Origin: Massilia sp. PAMC28688
GTDB taxonomy: Bacteria; Pseudomonadota; Gammaproteobacteria; Burkholderiales; Burkholderiaceae_D
Assembly: GCF_019443445.1 (NCBI RefSeq)
Contig: NZ_CP080378.1
Span: forward strand, 1,426,001-1,490,000
DNA length: 64,000 nt
Direction of reading: 5' to 3'
Part shown: in pieces, positions 36,737-45,173 of the stretch
How the letters are laid out: each line of letters begins with the position of its first letter
Position numbering within the stretch: the first letter of the stretch is position 1
Made by a program: the position numbers and the translations under genes
The notes under the pieces: generated by a model
The model's input: only the letters and a program-made list of their open reading frames with translations
What the model was told of the DNA's origin: nothing
Database searches by the model: none

Positions 36737-37078
36737 TCACAGTTGCCACTGCGCCGGGGCCTGTGCCGACAGGCGCTGCCAATCCACCCCGGCGACCAGC
36801 CATTGCCATTGCTCGGCGCTCATTTGCCAGCAGGCGTCGTCGACCTGGGGCCAGACAAACTGACCACGGTGCAGGCGCCGCAGGCACATCCAGACGCCAG
36901 TGCCATCCCAACAGACCATCTTCAGGCGGGTGCGGCGCCGGTTGGCGAACACATACGCCGTGCCATCGCAAGGCGGCCGCCCCAGCGCCTGCTGCACATG
37001 CAAGGACAGCCCGTCGATGCCGGTGCGCATGTCCACCGCCGCCGTCGCTAGCCAGATCGCATCGGCCGACAGCTGCAT
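36737..37078 (-). CDS. tnpB: IS66 accessory protein TnpB
   Basis: 113 residues. IS66 Orf2 marks: IWLATAAVDMRTGIDGLSLHV, then AYVFANRRRTRLKMVCWDG and CLRRLHRGQFVWPQ. It shares one nucleotide with the tnpA stop. Intact. Confidence 0.93.
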   Translation of the reverse strand: MQLSADAIWLATAAVDMRTGIDGLSLHVQQALGRPPCDGTAYVFANRRRTRLKMVCWDGTGVWMCLRRLHRGQFVWPQVDDACWQMSAEQWQWLVAGVDWQRLSAQAPAQWQL

Positions 37079-37368
37079 CAGAGGGCCCGCATCACTTCGG
37101 CCAGCCAGCTGGCGGGCACATCGCCAGGCAGCAACAAGGTCCAGCCGCGCTCATTGCGCAGGCTGATCGTCGGCACCGCCGCAGCCACGCTGGCCACCCG
37201 TACCGGCAATAGCGCTGGCACCTGCGCGCTCGTCAAGCGCCGAACCCAATACCCAACCTGGCGTACCGGCAAACCTTGTTCAATTGCGTACGCGCGTTGC
37301 GACAGGCCGCTTGCCTGCCATTGCGCTACCCGCTCCTTCCATACCTGCTCGCGTTCGACGTTGTTCAC
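37078..37368 (-). CDS. tnpA: IS66 accessory protein TnpA
   Basis: 96 residues from a GTG at 37368, just after GGAGG; a TTG at 37380 is an alternative. The family core EREQVWKERVAQWQASGLSQ and VRQVGYWVRRLTSAQ is followed by LLLPGDVPASWLAEVMRAL. It is the full-length reference for the two truncated tnpA copies at 32617 and 40005. Confidence 0.9.
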   Translation of the reverse strand: MNNVEREQVWKERVAQWQASGLSQRAYAIEQGLPVRQVGYWVRRLTSAQVPALLPVRVASVAAAVPTISLRNERGWTLLLPGDVPASWLAEVMRAL

Positions 37369-37445
37369 ACTGTCCTCCAAAGTTCGAGGAATGCAGTGTC
37401 GCTAATTGAATTGAGAAATCATAGGTGGGCGGGCTGGCCGCTTAC

Positions 37446-38102
37446 GACGTAGTGGAAAGTTTCGCTGAGCAGCTGGGTGGCATCCGCACGGCTCAGCATA
37501 TTGCCAACGTCGTCGTAAGTGAAGGTGAGGTTTTGAACGCTGTTGCCCGCGCCGGCGAAGACGTTTTTCAACTCGCCCGTGTTAGGGTCAAACACCTGTT
37601 GGGTTTCGATGTTGTTGCCGTATTTTTGGCGCAGCAGTTCACCGGCCGCGCCCAATTCGACCGCGCTCCAGTACACCTTGGCACTTGCCTTATCGCTGAC
37701 AGTATTCAGGTAGCCCAACCCTGTGTAACCATACTTGACTGCGAAGCCGCCAGGATAGGTCAGCGTATCAAGCCGGCCGTGGGTGTCATATGTGAAGCCT
37801 GAAGCATGGCTGCCATCGATATTCCTGGTGTTGGTGGAAAGGCGACCAAGAGCATCGTGCACATTCGTGCTGCTAAATCCATTGTCGGTGGAACTGGAAC
37901 ACAACCGGCCGATGCCGTTGTTGCAGTTGTCGTAGACCCAGGTGCTCTTCAAATCGACTTCATCGCGGTTGGTCAAGCGCCCGAGCTTGTCATAGGCGAA
38001 CTTGGTTACCTGCAGTTTCGCATCCTTGTCTTGCACGCGCGCGCCGAGCACGTCGTTCTCATAGTTCCAGTCGCCCAGGTCCGGGTCCACCATGCGCCCC
38101 AT
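37446..38102 (-). pseudogene. RHS-repeat protein, middle part upstream of the IS66
   Basis: 219 codons of YD repeats (KFAYDKLGRLTNRDEVDLK; GFTYDTHGRLDTLTYPGGF; LTFTYDDVGNMLSRADATQ) reading into the IS66 at HYV. Upstream of about 38100 the homology stops at MGRMVDPDLGDW and the frame ends at 38169. Another RHS piece ending VIDPDLG lies at 39449, so an insertion or recombination at the DPDLG repeat has parted them. Confidence 0.8.
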
Positions 38103-38455
38103 ACAGACTGACAGACAAACCTGATTGTTTTTGCCGGACTGAGCAGCCGTGGCCAGCAGATGCCGGGTTTAGAAGGACGCGCTTGGACCCAATGAAGACA
38201 ATCCTTGCGTGCAAGATTGCTATGATCAACCTGCTCGTACGGCGACGGGAGTAGCATGACCACACCAGACGAACTGCTCGGCATGAGGTCCCGGTGTTGG
38301 TCAGGCGTCACAGTAACCGACGCGACACGGGCGAAAAAAGTACCTCTGGCCTGAAGGAAGGTTTCTTCACGATCTTCAAAACGATGGTTTTCATTTACCC
38401 AATCGCAGAAGACCCGCCAAACGACGCGCTGACTAGCACGTCCAACATGGTCCAA
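38006..38455 (-). other. Unassigned open frame, probable gene fragment
   Basis: 149 codons from a TTG at 38455. The first ~65 residues (DHVGRASQRVVWRVFCDWVN, RFEDREETFLQARG) look protein-like. The remainder runs out of frame into the RHS repeats and is unlikely to be real. Not recognised. Possibly the remnant of another toxin or immunity gene. Confidence 0.25.
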
Positions 38456-38518
38456 GGCCCGTCAGCTCTGTGAGGGTGGCGCCCGACATACCGCGCCTGA
38501 TACTGTCGCGTCAGCCTT

Positions 38519-38815
38519 TCAGCGCAGGTTGCCCATTGGGCTGAGGAAATGCCAAACCGTCCAGGCGAAGAATGCCAGCGCGGCGGCGGCAGTCAAAGCG
38601 AAAGATACCTTGGCGCCACGCGAGGGCACACGGTTCCCTTTGAAGAAATCCTTGTGGACGGCTTGGACGACCCCAAGCAAGCCAATCTGCGCGACTACGA
38701 TGCCAAGGTAATTGTCAGCCTCGATAAAACTCATCGCGGTGCTGTACATAAAACCCCAGCAAAACAATGGAATGATGAACAGCAGTACCTTCACGTCACT
38801 TATCCTTTTTGCCAT
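38519..38815 (-). CDS. Small membrane protein, possible immunity protein
   Basis: 98 residues from the ATG at 38815. Three hydrophobic segments are visible: VLLFIIPLFCWGFMY, YLGIVVAQIGLLGVV and FALTAAAALAFFAWTVW. It overlaps the end of the toxin-like frame by 20 nt. The order (toxin tip, then small overlapping gene) is that of a polymorphic-toxin cassette, and the membrane location would suit a partner acting at the membrane. Function inferred from position only. Confidence 0.6.
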   Translation of the reverse strand: MAKRISDVKVLLFIIPLFCWGFMYSTAMSFIEADNYLGIVVAQIGLLGVVQAVHKDFFKGNRVPSRGAKVSFALTAAAALAFFAWTVWHFLSPMGNLR

Positions 38816-39437
38816 GAGCGGCATCGACTCCATCATACACTTGAAGCATGTTGTACCCTTTCATCCCATACTGGGCCGCGGGAGACCAAGCGCTGTCGGC
38901 CGCCATCGATCGGGCAGAGAACCATAATGTTTCGGTCGGCACGCGGCCAGCGGCCAGACCCAGGAAGAGTCCAGTTGCATCGGCGTAACGCTGTGCGCTC
39001 GGATTATTGGGCGCAATGAGCGACGCAGTTACACGTGGGATCGAGCTCCAGTTTTCCGGGAACGTGACGGTGCTCCAGCCCATCCCCTCGGAAAATTCGA
39101 GCGAACTGCCGGTAAAGCCATACATCCCGTCAGCGATCAGATAGGTCCCAGCGACCTTTGTCAAAAAGGTTGGCTCTGGTGCACCCAGAAGAACCCAGCC
39201 AGCCGCTACACAACCGCCATTGCCCGCCATCCCCACCGCCCCTTTGATGACCTTACCCCATTTAATGGGCGCCTTGTAGTCTTTTGGCAAGCACGGCCCG
39301 ATGCAACCCTTAAACATGGGGTTGGTGACCAGCTGCGGGCCAGAACGTGTTTCCTGCGCGACCCGCTCTTCATTCAGCATGATCCATGCGTAGTAGTTCT
39401 GAAAAAATATGTCGCGGTCCAGGGTATTCCCGCGCAC
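38796..39437 (-). CDS. Orphan toxin-tip-like protein in the RHS locus
   Basis: 213 residues from a GTG at 39437; the frame is open to a stop at about 39476. It starts NTLDRDIFFQNYYAWIMLNE and includes a glycine-rich hydrophobic stretch (VIKGAVGMAGNGGCVAAGWV). The latter half holds FLGLAAGRVPTETLW. It has no start-like RHS repeats of its own. It lies between two RHS fragments that both break at DPDLG, and a small membrane gene overlaps its end. This fits a displaced C-terminal toxin, but I cannot name an activity. Confidence 0.5.
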   Translation of the reverse strand: MRGNTLDRDIFFQNYYAWIMLNEERVAQETRSGPQLVTNPMFKGCIGPCLPKDYKAPIKWGKVIKGAVGMAGNGGCVAAGWVLLGAPEPTFLTKVAGTYLIADGMYGFTGSSLEFSEGMGWSTVTFPENWSSIPRVTASLIAPNNPSAQRYADATGLFLGLAAGRVPTETLWFSARSMAADSAWSPAAQYGMKGYNMLQVYDGVDAAHGKKDK

Positions 39438-39448
39438 GCCCTGATCGT

Positions 39449-40043
39449 TTAAATGAAGCTCTTGCTGCCCAGGTCAGGATCGATCACCTGCGACTTGTTA
39501 CCGCGGATATCATAGGCGGCAGTATTCGTATTGCCGGCTGCGTCGGTGATCTTGTACATGTTGCCAAAGGCATCGTACTGGAACGTCAGAGGCCCATTCT
39601 TGGCGTCGGTGATTGTCGAGGCGCGGCCCAAGTCATCTAGCGACGTGCTGCGCACTTCATTGTCGGCGGTGCGCAGTGTAGTCAGGCTGCCAGCGTAGCT
39701 GTACCTGACGACGCTGTTGTCCGGCGCCGTGACGCTCAAGACGCGACGGTGCGCGTCATAATCGTACGTATCCCATACCGGCGTTTCGTTGGGCAAATAT
39801 GGCCGGGCCACCTGATAGATGCGACCTCTGCTGTCATACCGGGTTTCCGTTTTTTGACGACCGAAACCCCGTCAAAACCTGCCGTCTCAGTGGCAACTTC
39901 TCGTGCAAGCTCATCCATGTAGCGCTTGGACCAAGCCCCATTAGGGGCGCCGGCGGCGTTAGTTGGCGAGGTTACTTCCACATACCTGGCCACCCCGGGG
40001 CAAATCACCGGCGTACCGCAGATGCTATAGTCGAACCTCCTAG
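39449..40043 (-). pseudogene. RHS-repeat fragment with a frameshift
   Basis: The upstream part (about 40043-39856: FDYSICGTPVICPGVARYVE, then GAWSKRYMDELAREVATETA) and the downstream part (VARPYLPNETPVWDTYDYDA, then LTFQYDAFGNMYKITDAAG) are in different frames. Inserting one A in the A6 run (39850-39855) restores KKTETRYDSRGRIYQVARP, a normal RHS segment. The frame then stops at 39449, just past VIDPDLG. The true N-terminus of the RHS protein is missing, cut by the IS66 remnant at 40005. Confidence 0.78.
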
Positions 40044-40383
40044 TACGTACTTGTCGGATTCATCGGGAACAATGCTGCTTAGCCATTTTGTTAGGAGTAC
40101 GATGGGCATGGCCGAAAGATCATGGAGATCCGTGGCGACGGCAATCGGCGCCGCTGGCTTGGTGATACGGCGCACCCAATAGCCGACCTGGTGTTCAGAG
40201 TAGCCATGCTCAACTGCATACGCCCGCTGCGTCATGCCGCTGGCCTGCAACTGGGCGATGCGATCACGCCACAACTGTTCTCGTTCGTCGTTTGCCATCC
40301 TCTTCCCTCGAAAACTATTAAGGAGAACAGTGTGGCGCTGTCGATCAGAAAATCATAGGTGGGTGGGTGGGCTGGGCGCTTAC
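40005..40383 (-). mobile_element. IS66 remnant: truncated tnpA and right inverted repeat
   Basis: A tnpA frame (40005-40298, ATG start) begins DEREQLWRDRIAQLQASGMT and keeps HQVGYWVRRITKP, then diverges. The IS66 terminus ...GCGCTTAC ends at 40383. tnpB and tnpC are missing, and RHS sequence begins at about 40043, so the truncation point lies there. Confidence 0.75.
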
Positions 40384-40678
40384 TCCCTATCGGCCTGTTC
40401 TTTCCGATGAACTCCCAACCTGCCCAAACAGCAGAATCAATTTGCTGCTACCGTTCGCAAACTCTACACAGAGCTGACGACCGATGGAAGGTGGGTCGGC
40501 TGGCCGCTTACCGATGGAAGGTGTGTGGGCTGGCCGCTTACGATCCTTCAGCAATCTCAGGCGACCGTAGGCGATGCGCCTAACCGTTGGTGGCGCAGGT
40601 GGTCACGAAGCCCTTGCCATACTCTAACAACTGAACGACTGCCATTTTCGGTACACTCAGGCTGAAACATGGGGTCAC
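40384..40678. other. IS66 debris between tnpA remnant and immunity-like gene
   Basis: Apart from the tnpC tail and duplicated ends (40406-40541), the remaining ~140 nt up to 40678 holds no feature that I can support. Confidence 0.5.
40406..40541 (+). mobile_element. IS66 remnant: tnpC tail and duplicated terminal repeat
   Basis: On the plus strand, codons 40406-40477 read DELPTCPNSRINLLLPFANS and stop, matching the C-terminus of TnpC at 35161. Two 30-bp copies of the IS66 end then follow in direct contact (40482-40511 and 40512-40541), each ending GGCCGCTTAC. It lies opposite in orientation to the tnpA remnant 23 nt away, so it belongs to another copy. Confidence 0.8.
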
Positions 40679-41374
40679 TCAGCTGAGGCGCACCTTCACC
40701 CAGGGACCCTCCTCAGCGAGAAATTGAACGCCTGTCAAGTTGGCTTTCTCGATAGCCAACTTCAAGCGCTCCGACACAATCATGGCCGCGTTGGAAAGCG
40801 TGAAAAAATCAACAATATCCGGAAACGAATTGTTCAAGTAGATTTCCTCATACTGGAGGAGCCGATGACTATTCACAAATTGTTTCTTTTCTTCTGCGTC
40901 GCTGAATGTATAGACTGTTTTCGGCCCTATCAGGCCACCCAAGCTAAAGGTGGATTTGGCGAAGTCAATCATCTCGTCCGGTATGCTCTCTATGAAAGGC
41001 AGCCGGTACGAGTAAGAACTCTTACGGTCTATTACTTGAGCAGGCCACAGTCGGACCCCGTAATGTACAAACTTCACCAACACTTCGAGTGCCCGTTCCG
41101 ACACTAGGAACGGACAGAACATCAGTGCGGGGCCAAAATGCAGAAAATCTGTCAGCTTGGCCTTCGGTAACAATCGGACGCACTGCAGGTCAAATTCCAT
41201 CCCTGGAATTTGCTTGCGGCAACTCCAAAACTCTTCAGAGCCGAGCAGCCTGGTGATTTTTTCATACTCGTCTTTGTCCTGAAAACCTGACCGATCAATT
41301 TCTGCCTGAGTGACACCGTTCTTGAACCCAATAACGTCAGGATCGGAAACCCGGCGCATCACGAAATAGTTCAT
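40679..41374 (-). CDS. Imm11 (DUF1629)-like orphan immunity protein
   Basis: 231 residues from the ATG at 41374 (MNYFVMRRVSDPDVIGFKNG). The layout (N-terminal MNYF, central MFCPFLVSERALEVL, HYGVRLWPAQVID, end AMIVSERLKLAIEKANLTGV) resembles the Imm11/DUF1629 immunity family, judged by eye. No signal peptide. It has no toxin next to it; the nearest is the RHS debris 0.6 kb away behind IS66 remnants. It may be an orphan kept for protection. Base composition is AT-richer than the core genes. Confidence 0.55.
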   Translation of the reverse strand: MNYFVMRRVSDPDVIGFKNGVTQAEIDRSGFQDKDEYEKITRLLGSEEFWSCRKQIPGMEFDLQCVRLLPKAKLTDFLHFGPALMFCPFLVSERALEVLVKFVHYGVRLWPAQVIDRKSSYSYRLPFIESIPDEMIDFAKSTFSLGGLIGPKTVYTFSDAEEKKQFVNSHRLLQYEEIYLNNSFPDIVDFFTLSNAAMIVSERLKLAIEKANLTGVQFLAEEGPWVKVRLS

Positions 41375-41473
41375 GATCAATATCCCATGCTCTGGTAAAA
41401 ATCATTAAGCTTGCTATAGCCTTGCTGCTGAATACTTTATATCTCGTCGCCTAGACGTCTCTGCAAGTCTACC

Positions 41474-42169
41474 ATGTCATCCATTTTGATAGTCAGCGAC
41501 GATCTGCGTGAAATTGGGGAGCAATGCGGCATCAACCGCGTCCACCGGCTGATGCAATCGGCCGGGATTCGTTCACAAACCGGCTACGCCAAGCGCAAAT
41601 ATAAACGCGGCGGTGCACCATCTCTCGTGGCGCCCAATCACCTGCAGCGCCAGTTCAACGTTGAGGAACCGAATCGCGTCTGGGTGACGGACATCACGTA
41701 CATCCGCACATATGAAGGCTGGCTCTATCTGGCCGTCGTCCTCGATCTGTTCTCGCGACAGGTGATTGGCTGGTCGATGAGTTCGCGCATTGACCGGGAG
41801 CTGGCTATGAACGCGCTTCTGATGGCCGTCTGGCGACGGCAGCCGAAGAATACGGTAATGGTGCATTCCGATCAGGGAAGTCAGTTCAGCAGCTACGACT
41901 GGCGAGACTTCCTCGACGAGCATAACCTCACTCAAAGCATGAGCCGGCGTGGGAATTGCCACGATAACGCGGTCGCTGAAAGCTTCTTCCAGCTACTGAA
42001 ACGCGAGCGGATTCGACGAAAAATCTATGGCACTCGGGACGACGCGAAGCAGGATGTGTTTGATTACATCGAGATGTTTTACAATCCAAAGCGCCGACAC
42101 AGCTTCAGCAATGACTTGTCGCCTGTCGAATATGAAAAGCAGTATTTCCAACGGCTCGCAAGTGTCTAG
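41474..42169 (+). pseudogene. IS3-family transposase OrfB, 5'-truncated
   Basis: 231 codons, ATG at 41474. The catalytic DDE triad is complete: D73 (WVTDITYI), D133 (HSDQGSQF) and E169 (NAVAESFFQLLK), with the 35-residue D-E spacing of IS3. The N-terminal HTH-like part of OrfB is missing, and orfA is absent; the first ~10 residues look foreign. So the element is a remnant and marks the right edge of the island. Confidence 0.85.
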
Positions 42170-42314
42170 CAAACTCGTGGCGATTCAAGCTGGCTTGTGC
42201 AGTCCGTATTCACCTCTGCGCCCGAGGTGAAGAAACGGCGACATGATCGTGCTACGCAGTTGTCGTGCTCGACGCCAGCATTACACACAAGCCGCAGCGC
42301 TTATGAGGCCGTCA
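42170..42314. other. Spacer at island edge
   Basis: 145 nt between the IS3 remnant and the membrane-protein gene. I see no clear inverted repeat to end the IS3. Confidence 0.3.
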
Positions 42315-43127
42315 TCAGCGCGCAGCGGCTGCCATTGCCCCCGCGCCAGCACTAAGCAGCCAACTCACCAGCAGCAGGAACGCCACCAGCATCGCAAACA
42401 ATGCCGACACGCCTCGGCGCGTCTCATGGTCTCCAAACAGCGGCTTCTTCCCATATTCCATGCCGATGAAGTAAGCGCCGAACACGGTAGCCAGGTAATG
42501 CACCGCGCCGAAGGTTTCTCCCAGCTCGCCCTTGCGCTCGTGTTCCACCACCAGGTGGGACAGCGCCACCAGCACCAGATAGGCAATCGACGCTTTCAGC
42601 GGCGGCAGGTACAGCCCCATGGACTCCACCCAGTGCTTCACACCAGGCTTCCAGCGCGCCACCAGCGGCAGGATCAGATTGTGGGTGATCCCGGTCAGAA
42701 AAATCAGCTTGAGTAATACCGTCTTGTGTAGGCTTGCACTGCCCAGGGCCAGGTTGTGGATATTGGTCTCCGCCTGGCGGTTATTCTTCGCAAAATACTC
42801 GGGCGAAGCCACGTTGAGGATACGCTGGAACCAGCTGATTTCCTCCAGCGCCGCCAGCGCCACCAGTCCACCAAGCCCAAACAGCACCAGCAGCTCGAAC
42901 GCGGACGTGTCACCCCGCCCCCAGCGCCGCGCGCCCACATAAAACAGCATGGCCGATATCACGGTAAAGCACAGGAACTGCAGCCATTCGATGACGCCGT
43001 CCTCCGTCAGCAATTGCGCCATGGCTGCGGGATTACCCGAAAAGGCTACCGCCGCAATAAGTATCAGCAGGTTCACGCCAATGGCCGTGGCCAGCACCGG
43101 ATGGGTGTAAGAAGATTTAAGCGACAC
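42315..43127 (-). CDS. Multi-pass membrane protein with EEISW motif
   Basis: 270 residues with about seven hydrophobic segments (for example VLATAIGVNLLILIAAVAF, LLVLFGLGGLVALAALEEI, FAMLVAFLLLVSWLL). ALEEISWFQRI followed by NVASPEYFAKNNRQAETNIH is a strongly patterned stretch, probably a functional loop with acidic and His residues. Family function is unknown to me. It is the third gene after the sialidase-like and 211-residue membrane proteins on the same strand, with a 36-nt gap. Confidence 0.75.
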   Translation of the reverse strand: MSLKSSYTHPVLATAIGVNLLILIAAVAFSGNPAAMAQLLTEDGVIEWLQFLCFTVISAMLFYVGARRWGRGDTSAFELLVLFGLGGLVALAALEEISWFQRILNVASPEYFAKNNRQAETNIHNLALGSASLHKTVLLKLIFLTGITHNLILPLVARWKPGVKHWVESMGLYLPPLKASIAYLVLVALSHLVVEHERKGELGETFGAVHYLATVFGAYFIGMEYGKKPLFGDHETRRGVSALFAMLVAFLLLVSWLLSAGAGAMAAAAR

Positions 43128-43163
43128 GCAATGGACTCCTTGGTTGATATGTCAGTAGTAGCT

Positions 43164-43799
43164 TTAGCCGGCCGGCAGCGGGACCGCGCCGCGCGCAAGC
43201 CGCGCACGCAGCAGCGACACCAGCGCCGCGCACGACCAGATCCACAGCAGCGGATCGAGCAGCGAATCCCACAGGTTACCCGATGGCAGGCGCAGTAGTG
43301 TGAACAAGGCGAGCGCCATGAACAATGCCAGCGTGGTCACCCGCGCGCCGCGCATGGCGATGGCGCCCGCACAGGCCAGCATTCCCAGCAGCGCGGCGCC
43401 AGGCGCGAGCGCGGGGCCAAAGCCCCAGAAATAACTGCCCTGCGCGAACACGCCGATGGCGTCAAGGTACAACAGCAGCCCCACAGGCGCCAGCACGATG
43501 GCCAGGACAGGTGGAAGCCGGTACCGCCCCGGCTCACCACGTACGCGCCACCAGATGCTGGCCAGGCAGCAGCCCACCAGCAGGCCGCTGGGATACTGGC
43601 ACGCCAGCCCCACCCAGTAGGCATACGATGCCTCGCCGGGCAGTAGCGCGGCGCATGCTGCGGCCAGCATGACCAGGCCCGCATGCCAGTACGTCAGCGG
43701 CCGCGCGCGGGGCCACCAGTAAATAACGATGGCTGACGCGACAACGGCCCAGCCGATACGCCCGTAGCCGATCTGCAGCGCGAGTTCTGGAAGGTTCAT
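43164..43799 (-). CDS. Multi-pass membrane protein
   Basis: 211 residues from the ATG at 43799. About seven hydrophobic helices (WAVVASAIVIYWWP, HAGLVMLAAACAALL, LLVGCCLASIWW, VLAIVLAPVGLLLYL and others) fill nearly the whole protein. No recognised motif. Its start overlaps the stop of the sialidase-like gene by 4 nt (ATGA), so the two are made together. Confidence 0.75.
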   Translation of the reverse strand: MNLPELALQIGYGRIGWAVVASAIVIYWWPRARPLTYWHAGLVMLAAACAALLPGEASYAYWVGLACQYPSGLLVGCCLASIWWRVRGEPGRYRLPPVLAIVLAPVGLLLYLDAIGVFAQGSYFWGFGPALAPGAALLGMLACAGAIAMRGARVTTLALFMALALFTLLRLPSGNLWDSLLDPLLWIWSCAALVSLLRARLARGAVPLPAG

Positions 43800-44953
43800 G
43801 GTGAAGCGCTCGAATGAATACGAAAACGGTGATGCGCAATGGCCTGGCGCTGATGGGTATAGGTGACATGCAGCTCGTCCCCTACCTGCTGCAGCGTCGG
43901 ATATGAAAATTCGTCGCCTGCACTGCCTTTCGCGATATCGACCACATGCTCCCATGTATGGGCATCGCTGGAACTGGACAGGCGCAGGATGCTGCGCGAG
44001 CTGCCACCGGCCACCACATGATTATGCAGCATCAGGAACTTGCCGCTGGCAAGGCGCACCGTGGCCAGCGAAGTATTGTCATTGGGGAGATCAAGCGCGG
44101 GCAAGTCTTCCCAGTTTTCGCCGCCATCGCGGCTCAGCGCTTGCTGCACGCGCTTGTCGTCGCTCGCGTCGCGCATCCAGGCCCGCACTTCCGACGCCGA
44201 GATGGCGGCAATCGTCGGCTGCAGCGTGGAGTCACTCTCGCCGATCCGTGCAAACCATTTGGGCTCGCCCTCGGGGTCAAAGGAGATCATCATGGGGTAC
44301 TTGATCCCCATCTCGAAATACGCCGGCAGCCACCAGCCGCCGTCGGTCAGGCCCACCGGCGACGTGCGTACCAGCGCGCTGGTGTTGAACATCGGTGACA
44401 GGGGCAGCACGCGCCGCACGGCAAACCTGGCGCCTTCGCTGGTGGAACTCAGATGCACGATGCGCGACGCCGCCCAGCCGCCAAGGCCGGTGGCCACCAC
44501 GTACAGGTGGATGGTGCCGCGATGATCCGTCCATGCGACCGGGTTGCCGATGCGGCGCACGCCAAAGCCCAGTTCCCGGGCCAGCGAATCGCGGCTGGCC
44601 ACTTCCCAGGCGGCGCTCCAGCTGCTGCCGGACCAGCGCGAGGCATATACCTTGACGTTGGGCCCACTTTCCCGGCTGCCCGCCCACCAGAACGCGAGCA
44701 TGTGTTCCCCCGGCAGGGTCGCCAGCGTGCTGGCGTGGGCCGATGGCGTATCCGGGGGCATGGGAATGAGCGAGCGCGAAAGCTCCTTGAGCTCCACGTC
44801 TACCGCCTGGCCGCCCACGCTGACGGCAGGCGTGGCCCTGTGCATGGTCGGGTGGGACCAGCGCCATGCTTCCACAGCCGCGGCACCGGCCGTGATCAGG
44901 ATGGCAATGGACAGTAACAGCGCCTTGCCGCGCCCTTGCATCAAGCCTGGCAT
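43796..44953 (-). CDS. Membrane-anchored sialidase-like (BNR/Asp-box) protein
   Basis: 385 residues. An N-terminal membrane anchor (about 11-28, LLLSIAILITAGAAAVEAW) is followed by a beta-propeller-like extracytoplasmic part. Asp-box-type repeats are visible (SRDGGENWED, SSSSDAHTWEHV). Early MLAFWWAGSRESGPNVKVY fits exo-sialidase folds. Whether it cleaves sialic acid cannot be said, as the full catalytic set was not verified. It leads a three-gene operon with two membrane proteins, and a good promoter lies 180 nt upstream. Confidence 0.75.
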   Translation of the reverse strand: MPGLMQGRGKALLLSIAILITAGAAAVEAWRWSHPTMHRATPAVSVGGQAVDVELKELSRSLIPMPPDTPSAHASTLATLPGEHMLAFWWAGSRESGPNVKVYASRWSGSSWSAAWEVASRDSLARELGFGVRRIGNPVAWTDHRGTIHLYVVATGLGGWAASRIVHLSSTSEGARFAVRRVLPLSPMFNTSALVRTSPVGLTDGGWWLPAYFEMGIKYPMMISFDPEGEPKWFARIGESDSTLQPTIAAISASEVRAWMRDASDDKRVQQALSRDGGENWEDLPALDLPNDNTSLATVRLASGKFLMLHNHVVAGGSSRSILRLSSSSDAHTWEHVVDIAKGSAGDEFSYPTLQQVGDELHVTYTHQRQAIAHHRFRIHSSASP

Positions 44954-45110
44954 GCCGGGTGTGCCCTACATTGTTGAGGCCGCATTGCTTGGTCCTTCAT
45001 TGCGGAGAGAGGGAAAGTGCTAAGCGGCACGGTAGACGCATTCCTGCACATCATGTTTGCCTGCTTGTTAATGCCGTTGCGCAGTTGCAATGCGCGGAAC
45101 GTAACCGCGG

Positions 45111-45140
45111 AGTCTAACCCAGCATCTCAAATTGCGTCAA
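45111..45140 (-). promoter_or_regulatory. Candidate promoter for the sialidase-like operon
   Basis: On the minus strand TTGACG (45135-45140) is 18 nt from TAGACT (45111-45116). It lies in the 220-nt gap after the creC stop and reads toward 44953. Confidence 0.5.
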
Positions 45141-45173
45141 CGCAAATTGGCTGCGGCATCCGGGAGTGAGGCA

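Larger units (their letters stand above)
35127..37445 (-). mobile_element. Complete IS66-family element inserted in the RHS gene
   Basis: 2319 bp. The inverted repeats start GTAAGCGGCCA at both ends and are nearly identical over 22 nt. A perfect 8-bp target duplication GACGTAGT flanks it (35119-35126 and 37446-37453). It holds tnpA, tnpB and tnpC in order on the minus strand and no passenger. It is a different IS66 subtype from the one at 27438. Confidence 0.94.

Noticed and set aside
38103..38169. RHS repeats continuing upstream of 38102
   Set aside because: The frame is open for only 22 more codons with no YD-repeat pattern before a stop, so homology ends at MGRMVDPDLG.
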